Notes under the pieces: generated by a model | What the model was told of the DNA's origin: nothing | The model's database searches: none | Seen by the model: the letters and a program-made list of their open reading frames with translations, nothing else | Source of the DNA: JAPPOI01 sp028818055 | GTDB taxonomy: Bacteria; Pseudomonadota; Alphaproteobacteria; Rhodobacterales; Rhodobacteraceae | Direction of reading: 5' to 3' | Assembly: GCA_965267405.1 (NCBI GenBank) | Contig: OZ253954.1 | Coordinates: 2,170,001 to 2,234,000, forward strand | Length of the DNA stretch: 64,000 nucleotides | Program-made: the position numbers and the translations under genes | In this document: positions 35,139 to 43,344 of the stretch, piece by piece | How positions within the stretch are numbered: the first letter of the stretch is position 1 | Layout: every line of letters begins with the position of its first letter

Positions 35139-36164
35139 TTAAAATTCCTTCAGGTCTTCAAGGACGCTTTCCACGCCTTCGTGATGATTGGGGAAGATGT
35201 CTAGGCCCATCTGCAAAAGCACGTGTGGGATGTCCACAAAGACCCAGTTTTCGACGAGACGGTCTTCGGAACGACGCCACCAATCACATACGCGCATGTA
35301 CAGTCTTTTTCCTTTTGATGGTTGACCTAGGAAAGTGGAAGACTGCTTGGCGTTCAGAGAAGGCCAACCACCTGAGCATATGTAATCGCCATCTGCGAAA
35401 CGTGTGAAGTGTTTCGTTCTGCTACCATGTGCTGCACCGCCAATCCATTCGCTAAACGTCTGCTCGAATGGAACCTGAAATCCTGCGAAATTCTCGATGC
35501 CGACAAAGCTGCCGAACGCTGCAGGGCCATACCAAACCATGTCTTCGTGCCAGTAGGGCCGCCATTCTTCGTCTTTAGTCGCCAGCTTCCTCAGCATGCT
35601 AGTGACTAACTCGTACGACGACAGTGATCGGTCCGGGTCCGAAGTGTTCCAAAGCGTTCCGTCTTCGGTTGCGGGCCCAGGCAAGTACCCAGTGTACCCA
35701 CGATCGCGTCCTGGGCTGTCCTCTATCGGCCAGCAACCACAAGCGATCATGAGTTCTGGGATGTCCAGAAAAACAAAGCTTTCAACTGCACGCCCATGTT
35801 CCATTCGGTGAAATTCTCCGAACCGTAAGTATGCAAGTGCGTGTGTCGGCTGAATGGTCAGAAAGGGCCGAACGAAATGCCCAGAATAGTATCCTGTTGA
35901 CGTAACCCAAGTTGCCCCTTCGAACTCACCAGCAAATGCGATGTAGTCGTTGCGTTGCAAGTGTTCGAATGAGTGGGCGAGTTTCGAATAGAAGTCGTCC
36001 TTATAACTCTGCGCTCCATCCAGCCTATTGAACGGATGAACCACATTGATTTGGGCGTCCTCGGCAAAGAACGACCTAATGGCAGTAGAGGGGTTTGTGC
36101 CGGAGCCAAGTTGGTAGGCTTCGGTGTACGTTCGAAATGCCTCTTTGGCATTCTGGGGCGACAT
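35139..36164 (-). CDS. Double SnoaL-like domain protein, B
   Basis: A 341-residue paralogue with two SnoaL-like domains, about 1-150 and 185-330. Domain 2 has YWHEDMVWYGPAAFGSF and RRSEDRLVENWVFVDIPH, closely matching protein A. Domain 1 lacks the HED motif (FFAEDAQINVVHP), so the two halves may not have the same activity. It overlaps the permease stop by one base (TAATG), linking it to the ABC transporter. Function is unknown; enzyme of the imported substrate is inferred from context. Confidence 0.78.
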   Translation of the reverse strand: MSPQNAKEAFRTYTEAYQLGSGTNPSTAIRSFFAEDAQINVVHPFNRLDGAQSYKDDFYSKLAHSFEHLQRNDYIAFAGEFEGATWVTSTGYYSGHFVRPFLTIQPTHALAYLRFGEFHRMEHGRAVESFVFLDIPELMIACGCWPIEDSPGRDRGYTGYLPGPATEDGTLWNTSDPDRSLSSYELVTSMLRKLATKDEEWRPYWHEDMVWYGPAAFGSFVGIENFAGFQVPFEQTFSEWIGGAAHGSRTKHFTRFADGDYICSGGWPSLNAKQSSTFLGQPSKGKRLYMRVCDWWRRSEDRLVENWVFVDIPHVLLQMGLDIFPNHHEGVESVLEDLKEF

Positions 36165-37045
36165 TAGCCTTTCACAGCTCCCGCTGTCAGACCGCTGACA
36201 ATCTGCCGCTGGAAGAACATGACCAAAATGAAAAGTGGTACAGTCGCCGAGACAACTGCGGCAACCGCGAACATCACATTTCCTTCTGTATAGGTCGTTC
36301 CAAGGAATGCGGCGATCTGCGGAACCATGGTGCGGTTCTTTTCTTCCAATAGCATCGAGGTAACGACGAAGTCGTTATAAGCCAGCAAGAAGCTGAAAAG
36401 CCCGGTTGTAATCACGCCTGGCCACATAACCGGAATGATGACATGCCGGAATGCTTGAAACTGCGTGCAGCCGTCAACCTTTGCACTTTCGTCCAACTCT
36501 TGCGGAATTTTCTTGAAGAATGAGTGCAACATCCACAGGGTGAATGGCTGATTGATCGCAACAAGTACGATGATCGTCGTTGCAAGGTGGCCCCATAAGT
36601 TCCATTGAAAGAACGGTAAGAGGTAACCTGCAACGAGTGTAACAGGTGGCATTGCACGGAAGATCAGCGCCGTGATCAACAGCCAGAATGTGTAGTTGTA
36701 GCTGGATCGCGATAGTGCGTAACCGCCCAGCGTGCCGATCGTCAGCGATGTGCAGACGACAAAGAAGCAGACGATCGCTGTGTTGAAGAAATTCCGGTAA
36801 AACTCTTCTTGAATCCAGGCGCCGCGGTATCCAGCATCGGTGAATGCACTGCCATATTCCGCCTTGGTGCGCTCGCCCGTCAGGGCGTACGTCCAGTCCG
36901 CGATCGAGAAGAAGTCGAGTTCGACTTTAAACGATCCCCACACCGTCCAAATGAACGGAAAGGCAGCCAAGATAAACCAAGTGGCTACGAAGCCATAGAT
37001 CATGGCGCGCATCCAAACGGGTCGGCGTTCTGCTGCAGCGGCCAT
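36164..37045 (-). CDS. Carbohydrate ABC transporter permease, MalG type (CUT1)
   Basis: A 293-residue permease with six membrane segments and the coupling loop QELDESAKVDGCTQFQAFRH, the EAA motif of CUT1 transporters. The start MAAAAERRPVWMR lies one base after the upstream permease stop; an earlier in-frame ATG inside that gene is rejected. It works with the partner permease, the binding protein at 38142 and the ATPase at 39651. Confidence 0.92.
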   Translation of the reverse strand: MAAAAERRPVWMRAMIYGFVATWFILAAFPFIWTVWGSFKVELDFFSIADWTYALTGERTKAEYGSAFTDAGYRGAWIQEEFYRNFFNTAIVCFFVVCTSLTIGTLGGYALSRSSYNYTFWLLITALIFRAMPPVTLVAGYLLPFFQWNLWGHLATTIIVLVAINQPFTLWMLHSFFKKIPQELDESAKVDGCTQFQAFRHVIIPVMWPGVITTGLFSFLLAYNDFVVTSMLLEEKNRTMVPQIAAFLGTTYTEGNVMFAVAAVVSATVPLFILVMFFQRQIVSGLTAGAVKG

Positions 37046-37046
37046 C

Positions 37047-38075
37047 TCAGGTCTTCCTTTTGAAGTCTTGCCAGGTTCGAACCAGAACCGGCGACAAAAG
37101 GATGGCCACCCCAATAAGGGTCAGCACAGAGTTTGCTGATGCCGACGATAGCTGGCGGGTTTCGCCACCAAGGTCGTTTAGGATGATCCAACTCAGGCTG
37201 GTGGCGTGGGCAGACGCATTAAAGCCGATGATTGGCTCCAACACCCTGAAGTTATCCATGAGCTGGATAAGAGCCACGAACGTCACCAATGGAGTTAAGT
37301 GCGGAATAATAACGTAACGCACTTGCTGCCAGCGTGTCGCGCCATCGATTTGAGCGGCCTCTAATGTGTCGCGTGGCAAGGTTTGCAAGCCTGCGTAAAA
37401 GACGACAAAGGCGAATGGAGCGGAACTCCATATCCCATAGATGATCAGCATGACCCACGTCAGACCTGTCGACGCTTTCAGGCTGAAATTTGGATCGCCC
37501 GCCAAGGAGACTAGAGCGGATCCTAGAACGCCTCGACTGTCGACCATCCAAAATAAGATCAATGAACCAATGATTGGTGTGACGATCATCGGAAGTAGAG
37601 AAAAGAAGATCATCAAGCCTTTGAGGTGACGATGCAGAGAATTCACGGCAAGCGCGATCATCAACCCGAGGACGATCAACGCAGGCGTCACGACAAAGGT
37701 ATATGTCAGCGTGAAGCTCATCGCCCTGTAGAATGGCAGATTGAAGATCCGGCTCCAGAAGGATCCCCAAGTTTCCGAGGTCGACCAGATTTGTCCGACT
37801 TCTTCAATCGCAAGGTGAGCACGGTCCAGGTAGATGTCCAGGCCTACGAAGCGACCAAGTGGTTGAGCTTCGCGTAAATCCCGCGTGGCTTCCTGATCGA
37901 TCATTGTTTCAGTCGTGCAGCCCACCAAGGGTGTGCAGTTTTCGACTTCGATAAGCACGGCTTCGTGCGGCGCGAAAACGGATTGGATCAACACCGATAC
38001 AATTGGGGCCGCAATGAAAAGCAGCATCGCAATTGCGGTGGGCAGGAAAAACCAAAAGAAAGTGCGATGTTTCAT
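37047..38075 (-). CDS. Carbohydrate ABC transporter permease, MalF type (CUT1)
   Basis: A 342-residue permease starting MKHRTFFWFFLPTAIAMLLF. A periplasmic stretch of about 90 residues lies between the first two membrane segments, longer than in many CUT1 permeases. The coupling loop is LPRDTLEAAQIDGATRWQQ. It is separated from the binding-protein gene by a hairpin and abuts the second permease. Confidence 0.92.
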   Translation of the reverse strand: MKHRTFFWFFLPTAIAMLLFIAAPIVSVLIQSVFAPHEAVLIEVENCTPLVGCTTETMIDQEATRDLREAQPLGRFVGLDIYLDRAHLAIEEVGQIWSTSETWGSFWSRIFNLPFYRAMSFTLTYTFVVTPALIVLGLMIALAVNSLHRHLKGLMIFFSLLPMIVTPIIGSLILFWMVDSRGVLGSALVSLAGDPNFSLKASTGLTWVMLIIYGIWSSAPFAFVVFYAGLQTLPRDTLEAAQIDGATRWQQVRYVIIPHLTPLVTFVALIQLMDNFRVLEPIIGFNASAHATSLSWIILNDLGGETRQLSSASANSVLTLIGVAILLSPVLVRTWQDFKRKT

Positions 38076-38105
38076 GACCTAGCTGAGGTCCCGAAATTAA
38101 AGTGG

Positions 38106-38131
38106 GGAGGGCGGTTTTTAGGCCGCCCTCC
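38106..38131 (-). terminator. Hairpin after CUT1 binding-protein gene
   Basis: A perfect 9-bp inverted repeat (GGAGGGCGG and CCGCCCTCC, 8-base loop) lies between the binding protein and the first permease. As at 12792, it probably protects or attenuates the message so that binding protein exceeds permease. Confidence 0.6.
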
Positions 38132-38141
38132 AATTCGCTTC

Positions 38142-39386
38142 TTAGTTCAAGAAGCCTTTTTCTTTTGCAGCTGTGATATATGCCGCCTCAACGTCGGCCA
38201 GCGCCTGCTCTGCGGACTCTTTGCCTTGCATGAAGTCAGCCAGTTCGTTTCCAAGGGCTGTGTGCATCAAGCCCATGTAAGGAAGCATTGGGTAAGGAAT
38301 GGTACCCATCTTTGCTGCTTCAAACACGCCTACGGCTGCATCTGTCGGCTGGTAGCCATCGATCAGCCAAACGGCTTGTTTTGCAGTCTCTTCGTCACTG
38401 AGAATAGAAGGATCGATGCCGTTCTTCATTGCCAAGAATGTGGCTTCTGCGTCTGCATCAGAAATGTTCTTAGCAACGGTCCAGCCATCCCACCACAGAG
38501 TGGATGCTGGTGTGGAACCGCCACCGACTGTCATTGGTCCTGCAACCGCATGACCGTTCTTTACGGCGTCTGTCACACCATCAGTTGTTGTCTGCGTAGC
38601 AGCGCGGCTGCCCCACATGTTCAACAATGCGATGTTACCAGCCCGATACTCGGCATTGGTCGCGTTGGAGTCGTGCGTCAGGAAATCGGGGTTCATATAC
38701 CCGCTGAGCGCCTTCATCATGTTCAAAGCGTTAACGCCAGCTTCACTATTCACGCTAGGCTCGGCGGTGCCCGGCTTGAAGTGGGAGCCGCCATACCCAA
38801 GGAACATGTTGTTGAATTCCTGGGCCAGGTTCCAACCAGCAGCGTAAGCGCCACCCACCGGGTTTTCCATGATGCCTTTTGAACGGATCATCTCGGCGAT
38901 ATCGAGCATTTCCTCGTAGGTCTTCGGAGGCTCGACTCCGAGATCAGCCAGGATGTCTTTCCGGTACATCAGGTGCTGAGCGTTTGCCATGAACGCGACA
39001 GCCATGATCTTGCCGTTGATGGTAATCAGCTGGTTCTTCTGCAAGTCGCCACCGTGCTTCGCGACCAAGTCGTCGAGCGGACGGATGACGTCTTCGTTCA
39101 TCAATGCAACGATCGATGAGTTTGCGATGATAGCAGATGTGTATTCCGCTGGATCGCCTTGCATGCCTGCCAGGTTAATCTTTTGGTGGTCTGCGGTCAG
39201 GTTCGTATCAACTGTAACCGATCCGGATGCACATGCTTGTGCTCCGGCACCGACAGTCTGAATTGCTGGAAACTCGTTTCCAACTACGCTGACGCGTCCT
39301 TCAGAAATTCCACACTCAGCATATGCAGTCGACGCGCCGATCGCGACGAAAGCAGTGGCGAGCGCCGATGTCTTCCAATGTTTCAT
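38142..39386 (-). CDS. Carbohydrate-type ABC transporter binding protein (SBP family 1)
   Basis: A 414-residue periplasmic protein with a signal peptide (MKHWKTSALATAFVAIGASTAYA). It shows the family 1 pattern: EYTSAIIANSSIVALMNEDVIRPLDDL, MYRKDILADLGVEPPKTYEEMLDIA and GNIALLNMWGSRA. Such proteins bind sugars, sugar alcohols or glycosides. It is first in the leftward unit and is transcribed from a predicted promoter carrying a LacI-type operator. Confidence 0.92.
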   Translation of the reverse strand: MKHWKTSALATAFVAIGASTAYAECGISEGRVSVVGNEFPAIQTVGAGAQACASGSVTVDTNLTADHQKINLAGMQGDPAEYTSAIIANSSIVALMNEDVIRPLDDLVAKHGGDLQKNQLITINGKIMAVAFMANAQHLMYRKDILADLGVEPPKTYEEMLDIAEMIRSKGIMENPVGGAYAAGWNLAQEFNNMFLGYGGSHFKPGTAEPSVNSEAGVNALNMMKALSGYMNPDFLTHDSNATNAEYRAGNIALLNMWGSRAATQTTTDGVTDAVKNGHAVAGPMTVGGGSTPASTLWWDGWTVAKNISDADAEATFLAMKNGIDPSILSDEETAKQAVWLIDGYQPTDAAVGVFEAAKMGTIPYPMLPYMGLMHTALGNELADFMQGKESAEQALADVEAAYITAAKEKGFLN

Positions 39387-39487
39387 TGGCTATTTACCTC
39401 CCTGATTGCCGGCTCTTTTTTACCCAGAGCCGAGCTCAACTGCGGCCTCGCCGCGTAATTGCGCACACTCTCCGAATCGCATGAAGA

Positions 39488-39503
39488 ATGCATACGTTTG
39501 CAA
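39488..39503. promoter_or_regulatory. Putative LacI-family operator O1
   Basis: ATGCATACGTTTGCAA differs from the perfect palindrome at 39611 at two of sixteen positions and has the central ACGT of LacI-family sites. On the minus strand it lies directly after a -10-like TGTAAT, so a bound repressor would block the leftward unit. Confidence 0.65.
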
Positions 39504-39532
39504 TTACACGGTGTTTTATGACCGTGAATCAA
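39503..39532 (-). promoter_or_regulatory. Putative leftward promoter for the CUT1/SnoaL operon
   Basis: On the minus strand TTGATT (39532-39527) and TGTAAT (39508-39503) are 18 bases apart. The operator O1 begins at the last base of the -10 box. Transcription would start about 110 bases before the binding-protein start. Confidence 0.45.
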
Positions 39533-39580
39533 GAAAAAAAGTTTGTCCAATTGGAAAAAACAGCCTTACAAAATTGGGTC

Positions 39581-39609
39581 TTGCAATGAATATCGGATTG
39601 CCTCTACAT
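39581..39609 (+). promoter_or_regulatory. Putative rightward promoter for the ATPase/HisD operon
   Basis: TTGCAA (39581-39586) and CTACAT (39604-39609) are 17 bases apart. Operator O2 starts two bases further on, where transcription should begin. The arrangement mirrors the leftward promoter. Confidence 0.45.
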
Positions 39610-39610
39610 T

Positions 39611-39626
39611 TTGCATACGTATGCAA
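39611..39626. promoter_or_regulatory. Putative LacI-family operator O2 (perfect palindrome)
   Basis: TTGCATACGTATGCAA is a perfect 16-bp palindrome, in form typical of LacI/GalR-family operators. It overlaps the expected start of the rightward transcript, 25 bases before the ATPase GTG. The LacI-family gene at 43344 is the obvious candidate regulator. Confidence 0.72.
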
Positions 39627-39650
39627 TAAATTGCTGAGTCGGAGGAAGAT

Positions 39651-40697
39651 GTGGCCGAAGTTCAGTTGCGAAATATTTCCAAACGCTGGGGCGACTTCGT
39701 GGGGGTCGCCAATTTTGACCTTACAATTTCAGACGAAGAATTCCTGGTTCTTCTGGGGCCATCAGGGTGCGGGAAAACGACCACCATGCGAATGATCGCC
39801 GGCCTTGAAGAGGCGACGGAGGGCGACATTCTAATTGACGGAAACCGTGTGAATGATTTGGAGCCAAAGGACCGCGATGTCGCGATGGTTTTCCAAAGTT
39901 ACGCGCTTTACCCGAATTTAGATGTCTATGAGAACATTCGCTTCCCATTAAAAGTTCGAAAGATCGACCCGAGCACCCACAACGACGCGGTCATGCGTGC
40001 GGCGGAGATGGTGGAGCTCACGGATTTTCTTCATCGGCGACCTGCTGAACTATCGGGCGGCCAACGACAGCGTGTTGCCTTGGCGCGTGCAATCGTTCGT
40101 CAGCCAAATGTGTTCCTTATGGATGAGCCGCTTTCGAACCTCGACGCGAAGCTTCGAGTGTCAACGCGCGCTCAGATTAAGAACTTGAGCCACGAATTGA
40201 AGGTCACGACAATCTACGTGACCCACGATCAGATCGAAGCCATGACGCTAGCTGATCGGGTCGTCGTCATGAACAAAGGAATCGTTCAGCAGGTTGCAAC
40301 TCCAACCGAAATTTATGATCGCCCAGCCAACGCCTTCGTTGCGGGCTTCATCGGGAACCCGGCCATGAACCTGTTGGACGGCGAGTTGAAAGACGGAACG
40401 TTCCAGGGCGAGAATATCTCGATTTCGGGTTTGAAAGGCCCCAATGGCCCAATCACGTTAGGTTTCCGCGCAGAAGATGCCGAAGTCGCATCAAGCGGAG
40501 AAATCAACTCGACTGTTTATACAATGGAGCTTCTTGGTGACGCCACAATGGTGACCGTGAAGGCAGGCGGTGCTCTTGTCGCAGTTAAGGCGCCAAAAGA
40601 CTTCCGGGCAGAAATTGGATCAGCAATGTCGGCCTCGATCCCGGCCTCGATCTGTCATTTGTTTGATGCGCAGTCCGGCGAAAGGGTGGATCAATGA
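39651..40697 (+). CDS. Carbohydrate ABC transporter ATPase, UgpC/MalK type
   Basis: A 348-residue ATPase. Walker A is GPSGCGKTT (about 37-45), the signature LSGGQRQRVALARA, and Walker B VFLMDEPLSNLDAKLR. The C-terminal TOBE/regulatory region follows residue 240. The start is GTG with GGAGGA upstream. It serves the CUT1 permeases on the opposite strand. It overlaps the following SnoaL-like gene by ATGA. Confidence 0.93.
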   Translation: MAEVQLRNISKRWGDFVGVANFDLTISDEEFLVLLGPSGCGKTTTMRMIAGLEEATEGDILIDGNRVNDLEPKDRDVAMVFQSYALYPNLDVYENIRFPLKVRKIDPSTHNDAVMRAAEMVELTDFLHRRPAELSGGQRQRVALARAIVRQPNVFLMDEPLSNLDAKLRVSTRAQIKNLSHELKVTTIYVTHDQIEAMTLADRVVVMNKGIVQQVATPTEIYDRPANAFVAGFIGNPAMNLLDGELKDGTFQGENISISGLKGPNGPITLGFRAEDAEVASSGEINSTVYTMELLGDATMVTVKAGGALVAVKAPKDFRAEIGSAMSASIPASICHLFDAQSGERVDQ

Positions 40698-41191
40698 CGC
40701 CCGAAGAGCACGCACAGCTTAGCGCCACAACACTTGATGCTGTTCGTCGAATGGAAGACGGTCTGGCCGCTCAGGAAAACGATATGGCCCAATACTTCCA
40801 CGAAGACTTTTTGTGGCGCGGCAATCAAGGGTGCGGAACAAAGCGGGGCGTTGCAGAGTTTCGTCGAAACTGGCAGCTTCCACTTCGAGCGGCTTTCTCC
40901 GACCGTGATTACAAGACCGAAAAGTTCCTTGCCGACGGCGAATGGGCTGCTTGCTTTGGTCATATCGAGGCGACGCATTCGGGCACATTCATGGGTATTC
41001 CCGCCACCGGCAAGCGCGTGAAAATCCCTTACATGGACTTCTGGCGCGTCGAAGACGGACGCATCTCCGACAATCCTGTCTCTGTCGATTTTGCATCTGT
41101 CATGGCGCAACTGGGTATCGATGTATTCGGCGGTGAAGGTTGGGAAGCCTATGACAATAATGAAAAAACTCCAGCGACACCAGGTGAGTGA
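40694..41191 (+). CDS. Single-domain SnoaL-like protein, C
   Basis: A 165-residue NTF2/SnoaL-fold protein. FHEDFLWRGN places H36-E37-D38 like the HED motif of the double-domain proteins A and B, and GIPATGKRVKIPYMDFWRVEDGRI matches domain 1 of protein A. It is coupled to the ATPase gene by ATGA and followed by a 60-base gap with a LacI-like site. Likely an isomerase, dehydratase or cyclase of the pathway; the reaction is unknown. Confidence 0.8.
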   Translation: MTPEEHAQLSATTLDAVRRMEDGLAAQENDMAQYFHEDFLWRGNQGCGTKRGVAEFRRNWQLPLRAAFSDRDYKTEKFLADGEWAACFGHIEATHSGTFMGIPATGKRVKIPYMDFWRVEDGRISDNPVSVDFASVMAQLGIDVFGGEGWEAYDNNEKTPATPGE

Positions 41192-41214
41192 GCGGCTTAG
41201 ATGCCAGCCCAATC

Positions 41215-41230
41215 AAACAAACGTTTGCTG
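41215..41230. promoter_or_regulatory. Putative third LacI-family site before the HisD-like gene
   Basis: The stretch contains the 10-bp palindrome CAAACGTTTG (41218-41227) in the register AAACAAACGTTTGCTG. Its right half ACGTTTGC equals that of O1. It is weaker than O1 and O2 but sits in the only sizeable gap of this part of the operon. Confidence 0.45.
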
Positions 41231-41251
41231 TGATCGGTACTGAGGAAAACA

Positions 41252-42580
41252 ATGGCTATTGAACATTTGAAGCAAAGCAAACCCGAAGTGGAGCGCGCTG
41301 AGGATGATGCGAAAGTCCGGCAGGTGGTTGAAGCCACCCTTTCTGATATCGAAGCTCGCGGTGACGCAGCGGTCCGCGACCTTTCGATCAAGTTCGACGG
41401 ATTGGATCGCCCAAACTACAAACTGAGCTCGTCCGAAATCGAAGCCGCGATGAACAAAGTCAGTGATGCCGACATGCGCGACATCAGGTTTGCGCAGGAC
41501 CAAATCCGCGCCTTTGCACAAGCCCAACGTGCATCGATGACCGACATCGAAGTTGAAACGCTTCCGGGCGTTCTGTTGGGCCACAAAAACATCCCCGTGC
41601 AATCTGTTGGTTGTTATGTGCCAGGCGGGAAGTTTCCTATGGTTGCCTCGGCGCACATGTCGGTTTTGACGGCCAATGTCGCCGGTGTTCCCAGAATTAT
41701 CGCATCGGCCCCGCCTCAACAGGGTGAACCCCATCCAGCGATCGTGGCGGCCATGCACATGGGCGGGGCCCACGAAATTTATCTGCTTGGTGGAATTCAG
41801 GCCGTAGGCGCGATGGGAATTGGAACCGAGTCAATTGAACCGGTTCATATGCTCGTCGGACCGGGTAACGCGTTTGTTGCCGAGGCAAAGAGACAGTTGT
41901 TCGGGCGTGTTGGCATCGACCTTTTTGCCGGCCCGACGGAAACGATGGTGATCGCGGACGAAACTGTGGACGCAGAGCTTTGCGCAACTGACCTTTTGGG
42001 TCAGGCAGAGCACGGATATAACTCGCCCGCATGTCTCATCACAAACAGCGGAAAGCTGGCCGAGGAGACGATCGCTGAAATTGACCGACTTTTGAACATT
42101 CTGCCGACGGCCGAAACTGCGAGTGTGTCGTGGCGCGATTACGGCGACATCATCCTGTGTGACACATACGATGAAATGCTGTCGGTTGCGAACGACATGG
42201 CCTACGAACACGTCCAGGTCATGACAGATCGTGACGATTGGTTCCTTGAAAACATGCACTCATATGGCGCGTTGTTTTTGGGCCCGCGAACCAATGTTGC
42301 AAATGGTGACAAGGTCATCGGGACCAATCACACGCTTCCGACGAAAAAGGCTGGCCGATACACCGGTGGTCTTTGGGTTGGAAAGTTCCTGAAAACTCAT
42401 AGCTATCAAAAGGTTATCAGCGATGAGGCGGCGACACTGGTTGGAGAATATGGCTCCAGGCTTTGCATGTTGGAGGGTTTCGTGGGACACGCGGAGCAAT
42501 GCAACATTCGCGTGCGCCGCTACGGAGGTCTTAACGTCCCTTATGGCGTCGCCGCGCCAAGTAGGGATGCCGCTGAATGA
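41252..42580 (+). CDS. Histidinol-dehydrogenase-family enzyme (HisD-like, probable non-histidine role)
   Basis: A 442-residue NAD-dependent alcohol dehydrogenase of the HisD fold. By alignment to HisD, zinc ligands are Q251, H254, D353 and H413 and the catalytic pair is E319-H320, all kept. The segments QAEHGYNSPA, WRDYGDIILC and RYTGGLWVGKF resemble the sulfopropanediol dehydrogenase (HpsN) branch more than true HisD. The context is a catabolic operon with no his gene, so it likely oxidises a polyol or hydroxymethyl group to a carboxylate in two steps. It overlaps the SDR gene by ATGA. Confidence 0.85.
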   Translation: MAIEHLKQSKPEVERAEDDAKVRQVVEATLSDIEARGDAAVRDLSIKFDGLDRPNYKLSSSEIEAAMNKVSDADMRDIRFAQDQIRAFAQAQRASMTDIEVETLPGVLLGHKNIPVQSVGCYVPGGKFPMVASAHMSVLTANVAGVPRIIASAPPQQGEPHPAIVAAMHMGGAHEIYLLGGIQAVGAMGIGTESIEPVHMLVGPGNAFVAEAKRQLFGRVGIDLFAGPTETMVIADETVDAELCATDLLGQAEHGYNSPACLITNSGKLAEETIAEIDRLLNILPTAETASVSWRDYGDIILCDTYDEMLSVANDMAYEHVQVMTDRDDWFLENMHSYGALFLGPRTNVANGDKVIGTNHTLPTKKAGRYTGGLWVGKFLKTHSYQKVISDEAATLVGEYGSRLCMLEGFVGHAEQCNIRVRRYGGLNVPYGVAAPSRDAAE

Positions 42581-43344
42581 CCTCATTGCCGAAGACTCCT
42601 AGCCTTCGATTGGATGGAAAACGAGCCTTAGTAACAGGCGCTTCGTCTGGTATTGGCGAAGCCTGTGCGGTCGCACTTGCCGAGGCAGGAGCCGACGTAA
42701 CAATTGCAGCCCGCAGGCTTGATAAACTTGAAGGTCTTGCGGCGGCTATGAAGGAAGAAGGGTGGAATGCCACCGCTCTCCAAATGGATGTCTCAGACGT
42801 TGCCGCCACCGAAGCGGCAGTTTTGGAGCACGGCCCTTTCGATGTTCTTGTGAACTCGGCCGGTTTGGCCCGGCACGGCCCGTCATTGGAAACTTTGGAA
42901 GAAGACTTCACAGCTGTCTCAGATCTGAACGCCAAGGGCGCGTATTTCCTGACGCGCGCTGTTGCCAAAGGACTTATCGAGGCGGGCAAACCCGGCAGCC
43001 TGATCAACATTTCAAGCCAGATGGCTTACGTCGGCGGCATAGATCGCGCGGTATACTGCGGGACCAAGCACGCTGTTGAGGGCTTCACCAAGGCATTTGC
43101 GATTGAGTGGGGTCAATACGGTGTTCGCGTGAACACGATTTGCCCGACTTTTATTCGCACCGCTTTGACCGAAGTGACTTTTAAAAATCCAGAGCGAGTG
43201 AAGTGGATTGAAGAGAAAATCAAGCTCGGCCGGATTGGCGAAGTCGAAGACATGATGGGTCCGGTTGTATTCCTCGCATCCGATGCCTCGGCGTTGATTA
43301 CCGGAACGGCACTGTTGGTTGATGGAGGCTGGACAGCGGACTGA
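42577..43344 (+). CDS. Short-chain dehydrogenase/reductase (SDR)
   Basis: A 255-residue classical SDR. The cofactor motif TGASSGIG is at 20-27, NSAG at 93-96, catalytic Ser at 146/147 (NISSQMA), and Y160-x3-K164 (YCGTK). The C-terminus ITGTALLVDGGWTAD is typical. R46-R47 after the second strand would suit NADP(H), an inference. It follows the HisD-like gene by overlap and touches the LacI gene (TGATG). Probably oxidises or reduces a hydroxyl or keto group of the pathway substrate. Confidence 0.9.
   Translation: MTSLPKTPSLRLDGKRALVTGASSGIGEACAVALAEAGADVTIAARRLDKLEGLAAAMKEEGWNATALQMDVSDVAATEAAVLEHGPFDVLVNSAGLARHGPSLETLEEDFTAVSDLNAKGAYFLTRAVAKGLIEAGKPGSLINISSQMAYVGGIDRAVYCGTKHAVEGFTKAFAIEWGQYGVRVNTICPTFIRTALTEVTFKNPERVKWIEEKIKLGRIGEVEDMMGPVVFLASDASALITGTALLVDGGWTAD

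Noticed and set aside
37965..38882. 305-codon plus-strand frame over the binding protein
   Set aside because: Antisense to a gene with signal peptide and clear family; Cys/His-rich composition is typical of a shadow.
41252..42580. Histidine biosynthesis gene hisD
   Set aside because: No other his gene is nearby and the context is catabolic; the HisD fold alone does not show that role.
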